From Cardinalis cardinalis (Eukaryota > Chordata > Aves > Passeriformes > Cardinalidae), in the NCBI GenBank assembly GCA_014549065.1, contig JACDOX010000167.1, positions 1,550,849 through 1,614,848 on the forward strand: 64,000 nt of DNA, read 5' to 3'. Positions 1-11,922 of the stretch are shown here, one piece after another (position 1 is the first letter of the stretch; every line of letters begins with the position of its first letter). A model generated the notes under the pieces. That model worked only from the letters and a program-made list of their open reading frames with translations, did not search any database and was not told the DNA's origin. Both the position numbers and the translations under genes were made by a program.

Positions 1-1638
1 TAGAGGAGGCCTGGCTTTTGCACATAATGAGCAGTCCTGTTTGCCTCCCTTAACTTTGGGATTTATGGCAGGGATCCTGAGATCTTTTAAACTTTATTGC
101 ATTCTGGCTCCTCGGAGAGGCAGGGAGCATCAATATTTCCTCATTCACCAGGGAGCTGGAGCCTGAAGTATGCACACCAAGGTGACTCAGGGAGTCAGTA
201 GCTGCCCTGGATTTTAAACTGAAGGCTTTTGTGTCATCAAGTGCTAGCCTCCATCAGCCCTGTGGGCATCCANGCCATTCATTCCATGAAGAGAACAGGT
301 CTGTATTTAGAAAACTAATTTGTACTCTCATGTTGAAAAATTGCAGTCTGAAAGTCTCCTAGTTGGTGTGCTTTGTGGAAGCTGCTGGGCAAGGTTCCAG
401 TCTGGTGACCTTTTGCTGGCAGCAGTGGGTTTGCATCGTTTCATCTTAGACAGCAGCACCTAGAGCAGCTGCTTCAGAGGCTTCCTTACCTCCTGGCAGT
501 TGTCCCTCAAAAACCTTCAGGCTGTGGATAAGGGATCATAGAATATTCAGAAGGTGCAAGCCTGGTTTATGGCTGTGCAGTAGTCTCTCTGCAGTTCTGC
601 TTCTGTTTCAGTTTTTGCTGTGGCAGCAGATGCTGTCTGACACATTCTCCTGCACAGGCTGCCTGGTATCCTGCATTTTCCTTACTCAGTGGCTTCGTTG
701 TGTTGCCTTTTGGATGGGTCAAGGCAGTGTTCAATGGACAATGTCCAGGAATAATNCTTTTTTTTTTAATGTGAGGTGGAGAATGTAATGTCCCAAACCA
801 TGATATTGCATACGGCTTATGGTTTATTAAAACCTCATTTCTGTCTCCCTTCTGGGAGTGTGAGCAGTATTTTGTACAAAACAGATGAGGGATAGACGAA
901 GTGCTCCTTCACCCTTTTCCACTCCATTCCTGGNCTTTGAGCTCTGGGAATGTATGAAATGAAGTTACTGTATGAAGCTGTCACTGCCTGATGCTCTTTC
1001 CTGTGGTAACCTCTGCTGCAGCTAGGCCAGGCATCAGAACCTGCTGGTTTGTCAGCTCAACTTGGAGTGCTTCAGGTTAAACTTGGTTGTGAGGAGTTTT
1101 TCTGCTTGTAATGTCCCTCCCAGATGTACAGGGAGGCTGGCTACCTCCAGTTCTTTTTTTCCTTATGTAATCTGCCTTCCACTGAATACTTAATTCCCAG
1201 CTCTTCACCAAAGCCCTGGACTCATAGCAAGGTGTTTAATGAGGTTTGCTGGCTTTAGGTCTCTGTTCTTCTGATTCTGGAACATGAAGCCTCATTGAGG
1301 TTTTGCTGCTGGTACCTGCTGCTCACCTGAAGCCCACNGTTTCTCCATCTCCTCATTCTTGTGTGTGTTTGCCTGGACTGGAAATTATGGTTTCCACAGT
1401 TCACATCTCTTGTGCCTGGGGTGAGTGTTTGGTGAGCATATTTGTAGTCCTTAAGCATTGATGTGGACTCTGCACTTCCACCTGAGTCCTCAGTGGAGCC
1501 TCAGTGGATGAGCGTGTGTCTCAGCCACCCAGCACTGCAGGCTTGTTCAGGGATCCTTGGCGGAATGATGATGGCACTGANTCATATTTTCAATTAAAGC
1601 CTTATTTTCTTAACAGGTTTCCTGGTAGCCAGGAAATG
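1..1638. other. Non-coding, nothing recognised
   Basis: No frame longer than about 70 codons, no conserved domain and no known repeat seen. Presumably upstream flank or first intron of RUSC2. Confidence 0.6.
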
Positions 1639-1700
1639 TAGAATGGTTTGGGTTGGAAGGGACCTGAAAGGTTATGCAGCATTCCTTGTCAAATGCTGCG
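1639..1700 (-). mobile_element. CR1 LINE 3'-end fragment
   Basis: GTAGAATGGTTTGGGTTGG followed by AAGGGACC is the reverse complement of the avian CR1 3' terminus. Only about 60 bases are recognisable before the sequence diverges, so the left limit of the copy is uncertain. Confidence 0.75.
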
Positions 1701-4700
1701 CTTTGCAGGGCATCAAAGCTCTGGTACCTGCAGTGCCTGGTCCCAGGGGTGCCTGTGCAACACATCTAGCTGTGGTTTGGAAAACAGCGTGAAGACTCTA
1801 ATGTTCTAATGATTCTGAATTGGTCAGGGTGGTTGGTTTCAAAACTTCTTGAGGAATTACAGGAGCATCTTGCAGAACTATTAGCATGGCAAAACAGCAA
1901 ATGGGAGATCGTGCTGATAAATGCCACATGTAATGATGATCTGGAAACAGTTTCTCACTGTCCACAACAAACTGTTTGGAGTCACTGTGGATTATCTGAG
2001 CACATCAGCTAAATGTTCAGGTGTAGCCGAAAAACACTGGAAACAAAAGTTGCTGGTATATATTCTTGTATACTAGATGCACGTTGTGCTTGCGTCTGGG
2101 TATCACATAGCAGCTGGTCACCCTCTTTCAGAAGGAGTAATGTAGACCTGGAAATGACAGAGAAAAGTGGAATGGGGATGATTAAGGGACTGGGATAGCT
2201 TCTGTAGGAAGAGAGATGAAACAAGAAAAAGTAGATGATACTGGGAAAGAGCAAACATCTGTAATACAGGATTCAGCAGGGAGAAGTTGAGTAAAGACTG
2301 ACTTTAATAAACTTTGCTGTTTCTCANAGCACAGAGGAAGCACATCCAGCAAAATAATTTATTAGACAGGAGGCTGAGGAAGTCCTTTTTCAACACNGTT
2401 GATTTGTAGAACATGTTGCTANGAGATGGCATGGAGACTGAAAATACACACAGATTCCAAAAGGAACCAGACACCTCAATGGCAGAGATGTGTTTCAGTG
2501 TCTCTGAAACATGATGGTCAGTGTGTGACCTCCAGCTCTTGGAGTTCCTGATTGTTGCAGGCTGGAAGAATGTGTCCTTAGGGGAGATCACTCTGATTGC
2601 GCTCAGTGAAATCACTTTGTGATTTTTATGTGCCAGTGCCACATTGTCAGGGATAGGGCACTAGACCAGAAGAATTTGTGGTGTAACCCTCTCAGGTAGT
2701 TCTGGTTACCAGAGCATGCTGGAACAGTGGGGTGGAAATGAACTGATTTGGATTTGAGCACTTCTGCTCTCACGAGTCTCCCGTGGGAGTCACGCACAAC
2801 TCACCACAGATTTTCTTATCACTTTTATTAGCAAATCTGGATGGACTTCCAGGAGAAGGGGACTGATGCAGGCACAGCCCATTGGCTGGCTTGGTGTGCC
2901 AGGCACTGCTGTGGTTGTTGCAGGGTGTGCCAGCCCAGTGAGCACTGCCCTGCCAGGCAGGTGACATGCTTGGCATTAGCTGTCCAGTCCTATCTTTTTT
3001 CCCTCGTGGCTTATGATTAAGATATGGTTTGTGCCCTGATGGAGCAAAGTCTGGATTCTTAGAGCCTCTTATTCACATAACTGTGGGTGGTGTAGTTATC
3101 CATCCAAATGTCTTGTCCTACGNAAAGGGGAAAGAACAGGCTATTGCAAATTCTGTTGTGAATTCCTTTATCCTTTCCAAGGCTTATGTTGCAATTTCCT
3201 TCACAGTCTAAATAGCAAAATGTCTCCAGTCTCTCTGCACAGAGAACTGTGAAAATTTGGAACTGTAAAGCCTTGAAAAGTCTATTTGCTGATAATGAAG
3301 GTCTCATTTTTGAAGCATTGACAGAAGCCNCTCTTACTTGCTGCTCATCCTGTTGAAAACTTACCAAATCAATGTTTCTGGTGTTTTGGCTTTTTTGGTT
3401 TGTTTTTTGTTTTGTTGCTGCTGTTGTTTGGTTGTTTTTGTGGGGTTTTTTTCAGGTTTGGTTTTTTTTCGTTTGGTTTGGGTTTTTTNGTGGAAACTGG
3501 CTGAGGCTGGAGCAAAAGCAAAAAGCAGTAATGGATATACCGTATTTTGTCTGCCGTTCAGGTTGCTGCAGCTGGATTCTTCACTGGCTAAGCCTGATCA
3601 TTGTATCACAATGAGATTTTGGGAACACTGGACTCAGAATCCAGTCATAATTTTACTTCTGCCTTGTTCCTTGAACTCATAAACATTAGAATGTTTGTGC
3701 CTCTTTCAGCAGGAAGGATAGAGCTTTAAAGCCAATTCCCTGTTCCCTACAGAGAAGAAAAAAAGTCTCCTGGCAGCCCCAAGCTGTTTTTAAACGAGAC
3801 AAATGCCCATGGTGCCTGTCTGCCAGAGCCCCCAGCCCCTACAGCGAGTCCCCTTTTAGCACACTGCTCCATGCAGCTATATCTGGCTCCAGTTCTTTGT
3901 TCGGGGAACGTGACCTCATCGTTGTTTTGGTATTTCCAGTGATTCAGCCTGGTCCGGGGCAGGGAGGAGTCATTCCTGGTGCAGGCTGACAGGGTGTTTG
4001 TGCGTTTCTGGAATTCCAGAGCAGTGCAGCCTCAGCCCTTCCGCTGCTTTGACAGCTCGGCTGAGGCTGGGCTGGTGCACTGCATTCCTGCCTGGCAAAT
4101 GGCCTGGGCGCAGCTGGTAGAGGGGTTGATGCTCCTGCTTTGGGGGTGATGGGGATCCCTGTCTTTGCAGGGTACCTGCTGTGGTGAGGGTGAAGAAAGC
4201 AGCAAGCAGTAGCTTGTATGTTGAGGGAAGCCACAAGGGATCTCTGCTGTGTGGGTGGGAAGAGAGTCCCACAGAATGCTCATTCCTGTTCANGGGCTCC
4301 AGCATCCCAGGAGGAAGTTAACTTTGCAGCATCCACAGCAGCTTGGTAAGTGTTACGGTCCTTGTTTTTCAAGGGGGGAAACTGAGGCACCGAGCAGGGA
4401 AGTGGTCTTCTTGAGGTTTTACACCGCATCCTTACAGACTATGGTTGCTCGAGAACTACAGGAGCTCCTTGTTCTTCCTTGCCAGTTTCACCCAGAGTCA
4501 CTGGTGTGGGCTATATGTCTGCCTGGCACTGGGCTTATAGGCAGTGCCTGCTGGGCTACGAAATGTCCCAAAACAGCTCTTTCCTAGCCTCTTCCTAAGA
4601 TCTTCAAAGGCTTGTTTAATGGGCACGCATGAAGCCTGAGAATCTCGCCTCTGCTGTTGATTCTGGTTNAAGGCACAGTGGAGAAAAAGACCCTGAACCC

Positions 4701-4721
4701 TTTGACACCTTGCTTCTTAAC
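1701..4721. other. Non-coding, apart from a T/G-rich tract
   Basis: Short frames in all phases with no recognisable protein. The T/G-rich tract at 3371-3492 is the only compositional feature. Confidence 0.6.
3371..3492. repeat. T/G-rich low-complexity tract
   Basis: About 120 bases composed almost only of T and G (runs such as GGTTTGTTTTTTGTTTTGTT). Open frames across it give Phe/Val/Leu-rich peptides that resemble membrane segments but are compositional artefacts. Confidence 0.85.
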
Positions 4722-4861
4722 CTTGAGATGAGCTCAGCNGGTTAGAGCATGGAGTTTATAATGCCAAGGTTGTGGGTTTGACCCCTGAATGGGACATCCA
4801 CTTAGGGGCTGGACCTGATGGTCCTTGTGAGTCCCTTCCAATTCAGGATAGTCTGTGATGC
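4722..4861 (+). mobile_element. TguSINE1-like SINE (tRNA-Ile head, CR1-like tail)
   Basis: The left part, GAGCTCAGCNGGTTAGAGC followed by AATGCCAAGGTTGTGGGTTTGACCCC, reproduces the D-arm/box A, anticodon-arm and T-arm/box B regions of a tRNA-Ile. The right part, GGACCTGATGGTCCTTGTGAGTCCCTTCC, is the 3' end shared with CR1 LINEs. This tRNA-Ile plus CR1 structure is that of TguSINE1 described from zebra finch, which points to a passerine. The acceptor stem is missing and the copy is diverged, so it is not a working tRNA gene. Confidence 0.8.
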
Positions 4862-5249
4862 CNACCTAGTCCCTATTCCCCATGTTCCATATTTGCTGTA
4901 AATCCAGCTGCAGTACAGCTTGTCAATTACCCTGAGATGGCAGGGAAAGAAGAATCCTGGCAGGAGATACCGAAGACATTTAACTGGGGAGAGGTGGGAA
5001 AGTGTCAAGGATGTGGAGCCTGGGGAGAGGGCCTGGACAGCAGGAGTGGGTCGGGGCAGGTGAATGGAGCAGTGCTCCGATCAGCCTTTCTCCCTGTTGT
5101 GGTGGGCTGCTGTGGCACTCTACTCCAGGGAAGGTGTGGGGATGTGCCGGACGGGGAGTGGGATCGGTTTGCATTACTGCTAGCACCTACTGCATATGGA
5201 GCTTAGGATCTGATGGAGAGTGTGGAATTGGGAAGTCTCCCCTCGCTAG

Positions 5250-5885
5250 TGGTCACTTCACCCCATGCTTCCCCTGGCAGGCAGTGGATCCATCCCTCCC
5301 TCCCACCCCGTGTCCGAGCGGGCAGGCAGTGGATCCATCCCTCCCTCCCACCCCGTGTCCGAGCGGGCAGGCAGTGGATCCATCCCGCACAGCCCTGCCA
5401 CGCTCTCCCCGCTTTCTGCGCCTGCTGTAAATGGTTCTGTGTAACACGAGCTGCATTTCTGCCATAGCCCTCTCCTGTGCGCATCTGTATTTACACTGAG
5501 GCTTTCATTAGCAATCTGGCCCTCGCCCTCGCTCCTCTCTCCTGCCCACATGCTCCCTGAGTGAGACCCTGGCACCGCTGTGCCTGACGGGGGGCAGGTG
5601 GCTGGCAGCAGCAGGAATTCCTCAGCCNGCTCCTGTCTGGAAGAAGTGCCTTGTCATCTTGCCTGTGCCCGCCATCCTGCATCCACAGGGGAGCAGCCGG
5701 CGGAGACTCNCCGCAGCACGGCTCGCTGATCCCCGAGCCGGCACGGGGACGAGCTGGTTTTGCTTTGGATTATCGCTGGCTCTGCATGCTGTGTTCCTCC
5801 TGTGGCTCTCATGCCAGTGCTGCTGCACTTGGCTTCCAGCTGCGCTGAGCTGAGCCCACGTCCTGGGGTGGTTGTATCTGGCAAG
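5250..5885 (+). promoter_or_regulatory. GC- and CpG-rich stretch with splice donor: second candidate upstream promoter/first exon
   Basis: Roughly thirty CpGs occur in this 0.6 kb, several times the density around it. It includes the 45-bp minisatellite at its left end and a CpG cluster near 5690-5755 (CCGGCGGAG, GAGCCGGCACGGGGACG). A good donor, AAG followed by GTAGGA, sits at 5885/5886. It could be an alternative RUSC2 first exon, the promoter of an unseen non-coding transcript, or simply a GC-rich patch. Confidence 0.28.
5276..5386. repeat. 45-bp minisatellite, about 2.5 copies
   Basis: The block starting GGCAGGCAGTGGATCC recurs at 5276, 5321 and 5366, exactly 45 bases apart; the first two copies look identical and the third breaks off after about 20 bases. 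Because 45 is a multiple of three, several frames stay open across it on both strands, giving spurious repeated peptides. It is C-rich (CCATCCCTCCCTCCCACCCC) on the + strand. Confidence 0.95.
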
Positions 5886-8310
5886 GTAGGAGCTGATCCC
5901 NAATCTGTTTGTTCTGCTAAAAGTAATATGACCATTAATGACCAAATAATGTGACCAGTCCTTCCCCTGCCTTTACAGCATGTGTCAATTAGTGAGTTTA
6001 TTTTGCATTGTTCTGTAGCTCTGATAGACAGTCAGTATGCTGCCCAGGCTGTAGCCTCTCTTGCATGAAAAGGAGATGTGTATATACTTTTTTTTTTTAA
6101 CCTACATATTGGAAAAATCAAACTTTTCTGCTTCAAGATGGAGTCTTCTTGTCTCTGTTTTGTCTGTTCTCATGCAGCATCCTCTGCATGTTCTTGAGGT
6201 CATGTCACCTGCTTCTCCAGGAGATGTGAGAGTAGAGAGCAGTCTGATGTGTCTTGGGAGAAAGGGCGTGGGAGGAGAAACTCACTGAAGACAAAAATCA
6301 AGGAAGTTCCAATAGGCTCGGGAATGGCTTTGGAGAAGTTATTTTTAACCCAGAAAATCAGACAGAGGAAGAGCCTCTTTTCCTTGCATAGTCTCAAAAG
6401 GGTGGTTTGCTTTTGATTTTTTTTTTCCTTTAGTGCTTCAGGGCGCACTGTTTTTAAATGGGAAGGCCTGAAGCTGCTGCTGTCCCTAGGGATAAAGGGC
6501 AGTCAGTCTTGTTAGTCTGGTGCCTCCTTTCCAGTGAACCTTGCTGATATTTAGGGCACCTGCCCCCGCCACTGCACACCTTTNCTGCTCCCACATTGGG
6601 AAAAGAGGTGAAAACCAAGAAACCCAATCCCTGCTGGATTTCCCTGTAGCAGCCAAGGAGAGATAAAATAAGAAGGCATTTTCTGTGTTTAGGCACAACT
6701 GTTCCCTTTTTAGTCCACAGCAGCTGGGATGTACCCTCAGCCATCCATCTTCCCCGAGCCTAATGTACCTGGGCTTCCCTCCCATATGGACNAGAGTCTG
6801 TCTCCTCAGCAGGACAGACAGGGATACCAGGCCTCCTGCAGGTGATGGCTCACTTCTNAGGACTACCCCAAACAGCAAGCCGTGTTTTAGGGCCTCGCTG
6901 TATCCCTGTGAGGAGGATAGAGGGGTGCTCTAGCTTATCCTGCGATGCTGCCAGTGGGTGTATAAATAGTGCCCACAGTGTACTATTTTGGTGGCAAGCT
7001 CTTCCCAGGATTCATCCAAAGAGTTATGTGAGCAAGTGTTAAAAATAACACCAAGCCCTGCCCAAGTGCTGCCGTCATTTCAGCCAAAGTGTTGGGAATC
7101 TTCCATAGAGAGCAGCATTGGACCCTTGGTGGGGGCAGCAGGAGGGGGCCTAGAACAGCTTTCTGTATTTTCATCCTGTTGCTGTCCTGCTGACTACAAA
7201 GGACTGTGGCCCTCAGCTTCAGCAGATGTACTCGTCACCAAGAAGGTGTGAGACTTTCATTCTAATTAGGTTATTTGCCACTGGGCTTTCCCTGTGTATT
7301 CTGAGTATTATCACTGGGTCTAATGNGAGGTACAGGAAATTTAATCTGGCTTTAATCTAGCCTGCTGCCAGGTCCCTGCTGGTGGCCAGAGCTTGCTGCC
7401 TCATTAGAAAGTCTTGGGCTGTAGAATGGAATATGGAGGCATTCTGGTTTTGGGTTAGGTTTATCCTGAGGACTGGTNGCTGGAGATTACTTAAACTGTG
7501 GAAAGGATATTAAATGTCTGTTGCACTATGGCTGTAGCTCTGGACATTCTTGGCATCCATATAAACACGAACATTATCCCAAATTTCTTCCCTTTTCATG
7601 GTGTCATAGGTGTCTATAACTGAGAGCTGGACCACACAGCAGAAATACCTGGCGAGCCATNCATCTTGAGCTGTGCAGCCAGTGCACGATGCACCGTCCC
7701 ACTGTGAGGCCGGAGCAGTGGTTTGTTCCCCTNAGGCTGAGTTTTGCTTGTTGCTGGTCAGGTTCTTTGCTGGTTACGCAGTTCAGCTACTGCCAAGCTG
7801 CAGCAGCATCATGGTGTGTGCTGGAAGGCAGGAGAACTCCCTGGAAGGCAGCAGAGCTCCCTTAGTCCTTGTGCTCGGTGTGTGAAGCCCAGAGCTCACA
7901 AAAAGGCTTCTCGAGGGGTTCGTGCTCAAAGAAGCCCTGTCTGAAGAAAGAGCTAATGTCTCTTGGAGATAGATGGGTGATGTGGCTCCNCTCTGGCCTG
8001 GTCTCATATGGAATGTAGAAGCCCCTGTGGGAGTAGAGCACCCGTTGCTTAATTACACAGCTTAATACATTAAGCCTCACGCACAGGAGAAGAGGTGAGA
8101 TGTCCTCTGGATGCAAACATAGGGGCAAAGCTGGGGATCACCTGTTTGCTCTGAGTTGTCAGCAGCAGTATCATGGACAGAGATGCATCTCTTTCAGATG
8201 CTGGAATTCAGGATGATAGCGTTAATCCCCCTTTATAGCTCATTGCCCCACGTTTGCATCCCCAGATACATCAGTTCCACTTTCTGGCTTTGTAGGGGAA
8301 GGGCTGGGTG

Positions 8311-8374
8311 GTTACAGCTGGACTTGATGATCTTAAAGATCTTTTTCAACCTCAATGATTCTGTGGTTCTGTAG
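8311..8374 (+). mobile_element. CR1 LINE 3'-end fragment
   Basis: GGACTTGATGATCTTAAAGA, then a TTTTTCAACCTCAATGATTC version of the usual CR1 ending, finishing in ATTCTGTGGTTCTGTAG, a remnant of the 8-base CR1 terminal repeat. Short and diverged. Confidence 0.75.
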
Positions 8375-11300
8375 TCTTTGAGCACTTTCAGAAGGGCTGC
8401 ATTTATTTTAAGCTGAAAGAGAAGATTGCTGTGAAAGCAGCAGGCATGCAAAAATTGCTAGAAAGGTTACAGGTGCTGTTGGACACTCTGCTTCACCTCC
8501 TCTGATATGGGATTACTAATTCTGGCAGATGTTCCCAGGGATGGAGGGCAGGTCCTGTTGGAACATCATGACCAAGCATTTTCCCTGGCTGTTGCATTGA
8601 GAACAAGTGAGAGAGCAGAGCAGATGCTTGGCTTCTGGCTTGTACTGTTATATCTCCAATGCTCGATCATTCTTGCCCTCTCACCTTTTGGCTGGTCTTC
8701 TCTTTTCCATGCTGTGTGTCCAGAGCCACGGGCTGGGTGTGTGCACAGGATGGAGCGCTTTCTTAAGCACACATTGAAAGCACGGACTTCAGAATTGTCT
8801 GGACATGGAAGTACGTCATGGAGATGAAAAGCGTGTATCTGTTTCTCCAGGAACGTGCTCTGGGCTATCAGTCCTTCATCAGGGGCTTCCTGCTCCTCAG
8901 TTATTCTGTTCCTTCCTGCTGCTCTCCTGTGTCCAGCCAACAAAGAGTTTTCTGAGTCACCATGGTGGCTGCTTATTACTAGGCCTCATTTAAGGCTCTG
9001 TGTATCATCATATATTACAGAGCTCCTGAGAGCTCTTTTAGGGCTCCTTCCACCCTGGCATGCTCTTTTTCCTCTGACTGGAATGTGTCTGGAGTGTGTG
9101 GGGACGTCTTGTTTCTTGTCCTTAAGCACCTCTTTGCTGGATGTTTCTTGGTAGTTTTCTAATGGCTCTTCTATCTAGAATAGCCCTCTAGACGATTCTT
9201 CTGTAGTCTCTGTGGTGCCAGAGCCACACACCAGGGATTCCAGGAGTTCCTGAGGTGCCGAGATGTCTCCATGGGGAATGTGTAGAGCGGTCTGCCCCGG
9301 CTCTTTCATCTGCCTCACAGGAGGCTGAGCCCTATTTCAGTCTGCCCAACACAAGACTTGGCAGCTTGGCACGTTTGTNAGCCATCTCCTGTGACCTGCT
9401 TTGCCTTTGTGGCCTGCCTCACCACTGCTGCCTGGGCTTTGCCTCTGCCAGCTTTTATTTTCTATTTTAAAGAACAGAGCAGGATTTCCTCCCACACACA
9501 GATCCCCTTTATCCCTATAGCTTTTTCTTCACTGGGGCTCCTTCTCCAACCTCAGTGAAATCATTGCCCACAGCCAACAGATTTCCCATTTCTGGCTCTG
9601 TGTGCCTGTCTGCAAATGGTATGGCTGCCTGTTGTTTGAACATGACTTTTGGAGGAGGCAGACCTTGCACAACTTGCACGGCAGCTGGGAGGTGCGAGTT
9701 AAGACTCTTTGTGTTAATTAAATGTACACCGATAAGCACATTCTGCCACAAGGTTGCTTAATCATGGGCTGACCTGACATGGAGACCTTGAATACAGCTG
9801 ACTGATGATCCATGACAGGTTTCCCTGGTAGATGGGAGGATGTTAATAATAACCAGAGAGAAATTTAGAAGGGTTCTCAGCTGTGACCAAGGATCGTCTC
9901 CAACAGAACTGAATTCTTGAGGAAAAGGTCTCTTGGCTGTGGTGGATGAAAAGGGGTGAATCCACTGCCTGAAAGCTCACACAGAGCATATTCTGCTTAG
10001 GGAAAAGATACATCTGGAGTATGTTTTTAACAGCCAGGTGGATTAGCAGCCAGATCACCTGGCGTGGGATGCTGTTTTACTCGCAGCTGCACCTGTGCAT
10101 TTGCTGTGTCTTTCCAGGATCATGTTTGTGTTTCTCCAGGTATTCTGCCTCACAGAATAAATTGCTCTCAGCTTTTAANCCTGCATTAGAGGCTTCCTGT
10201 TTCTCTGAGTCAAACAGAAGTCACACGACACTAAGACCTCCAAAAGCCATGTAATAATCACATCTCCCTGAGCAGCACAGTGGACCTGGCCTATGCCACT
10301 CCTATGCCATTCCTTGGGTTTTTTTATTTAATCTCTGGAAACTCCCATTGATCAGGACCATTACCTGCTACACCCTTCATTTTAGCAATTCAATCTCTTC
10401 CTTCTATTGATATTTCCTAGTGCTGTGAGTTGACCAAGATTGTTACATGGGCATTTGTTTTGCAATGAAGTTGGAAAAACATACTGTTTCTATTTTTTAA
10501 CAGTAAGGGCCTGTGAAGATTAACAGGTGTGCATACCTTTAAATAAGTAAAGCAAAGAGCTTATGAGATCAAAAAGACCATGGAAAATTTTAATAAAACT
10601 AATTTACTTCCTGACTGTTATGCTTTTTTGGTGGAATAGTGAANGGTTAGTTTTACCTGTTATACCTCAACTCCCCTGTGTGGCTCTCAGGGATCCTCTT
10701 CTTGTTGAGGATGTGAAGAGCAGCTTGTCCACTTGCTCTTGGCAGCAGCCTCTTATACATTTTGGAATGCTTTAATGCACCCCCTGGTCTTCCCCTGAGA
10801 ACTAACCCACTTGCTTTGCAGTTTACTCCTTTCTGTCATTTTTTTCCTCATTGTCTTCAAACTTTCAGCAGTTTGTCCATTTAGGATATGTCCATGAGCT
10901 GTGTGCCAGTGTGGGCAGAGGGGAAGGATGACTCCAAGTCTTGCACNTACAAGACATGCCTATTCATTCAGCCCTACATACTGTTTTCTTGCTTCAAAGC
11001 AAAATGCCACTATTGCTCAAGCTCTGCCTGTGATCTGCAGTTACCACAGATCCCTNCTGAATGAGCAAGTCATGCACAGTGATTAAAGGTGGGGATGTGC
11101 AGTCCGTGCTGTGTGAAGTGCCATGGTAGTGGATATAATTTTTGCCAGTTTGTTGTTTGTGTATAGCCCTTATCCCTTCAGCTAACAGGACTGTACACAG
11201 CNCAGGTGAAGGGTAAGAGACAAGTGCTCCATCTGAGAGCCAGCAGGTTAATGGACAAGTGGTGGACAGGGCCTCAAGAAGTTTTCAGTGGTCCTGTTCC

Positions 11301-11832
11301 CTCTCCCATTTGCAGCTTTTTTAGGTGCCTGCTGGGATGTGGGTGCTCAGAAGCCCACCTAGTCAATTGTATAGCTCTGGAGCCCCATGCCTGCCAATAT
11401 TGNGCTGTTCTGTTGCTGCTGATAGGTGAGGATGGAGTGAATCTGCAAGTGTCTGTCAATCATGGAGTGTTTTGCAACTGCCAAGACACTGCTCTATTTG
11501 CCACTAAAACAGCTGGGGCAGGTAACAGTGCAGAGCAGCACTGTGTGTCCAGTTTGGGTGGTAACTGGAGAAACCTAGAGGGAAAATCAGTACAANCAAC
11601 CATAACTGGTATCATGTGTCTCTAATGAAGTGGTTACGTACTCCCTGGGCTTCGTTGCAAAGTGGAGTGGGAACATTTGAGAGCTGGGATGTCTGTTGGG
11701 AACTTTCTGTTCTTTGTGGTGAGTTCACAGATGTCTCTGTTTGACTTGCTGTTGCTCAGAACGAGGATGGCAGGGAAGGAGTTTGGCACGTGCAGAGTGA
11801 TGTTAATGAGGGTTTTCTGTGTGAATCATATG

Positions 11833-11922
11833 ATCATAGAATGGTTTGGGTTGGAAGGGACCTTATAAAGATCACTTAGTTCCAACATCCCTGCCCTGGG
11901 CAGGGAAATCCAGAACAGTTTT
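11833..11922 (-). mobile_element. CR1 LINE 3'-end fragment
   Basis: ATCATAGAATGGTTTGGGTT, GGAAGGGACCTTATAAAGAT and CATCCCTGCCCTGGGCAGGG are the reverse complement of the conserved CR1 3' end, here about 90 bases long. Confidence 0.85.

Noticed and set aside
3338..3682. Hydrophobic peptide resembling a membrane protein
   Set aside because: Comes from the T/G-rich low-complexity tract.
4722..4800. tRNA-Ile gene
   Set aside because: Acceptor stem is not present and the sequence runs into a CR1-like tail, so it is a SINE head, not a tRNA gene.
5276..5386. CRISPR-like direct repeats
   Set aside because: The copies are directly tandem with no spacers, and the genome is vertebrate.
5203..5575. 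Repeated peptides on both strands (for example GRQWIHPSLPP units)
   Set aside because: Produced by the 45-bp minisatellite, whose length keeps frames open; no homology or splice context.
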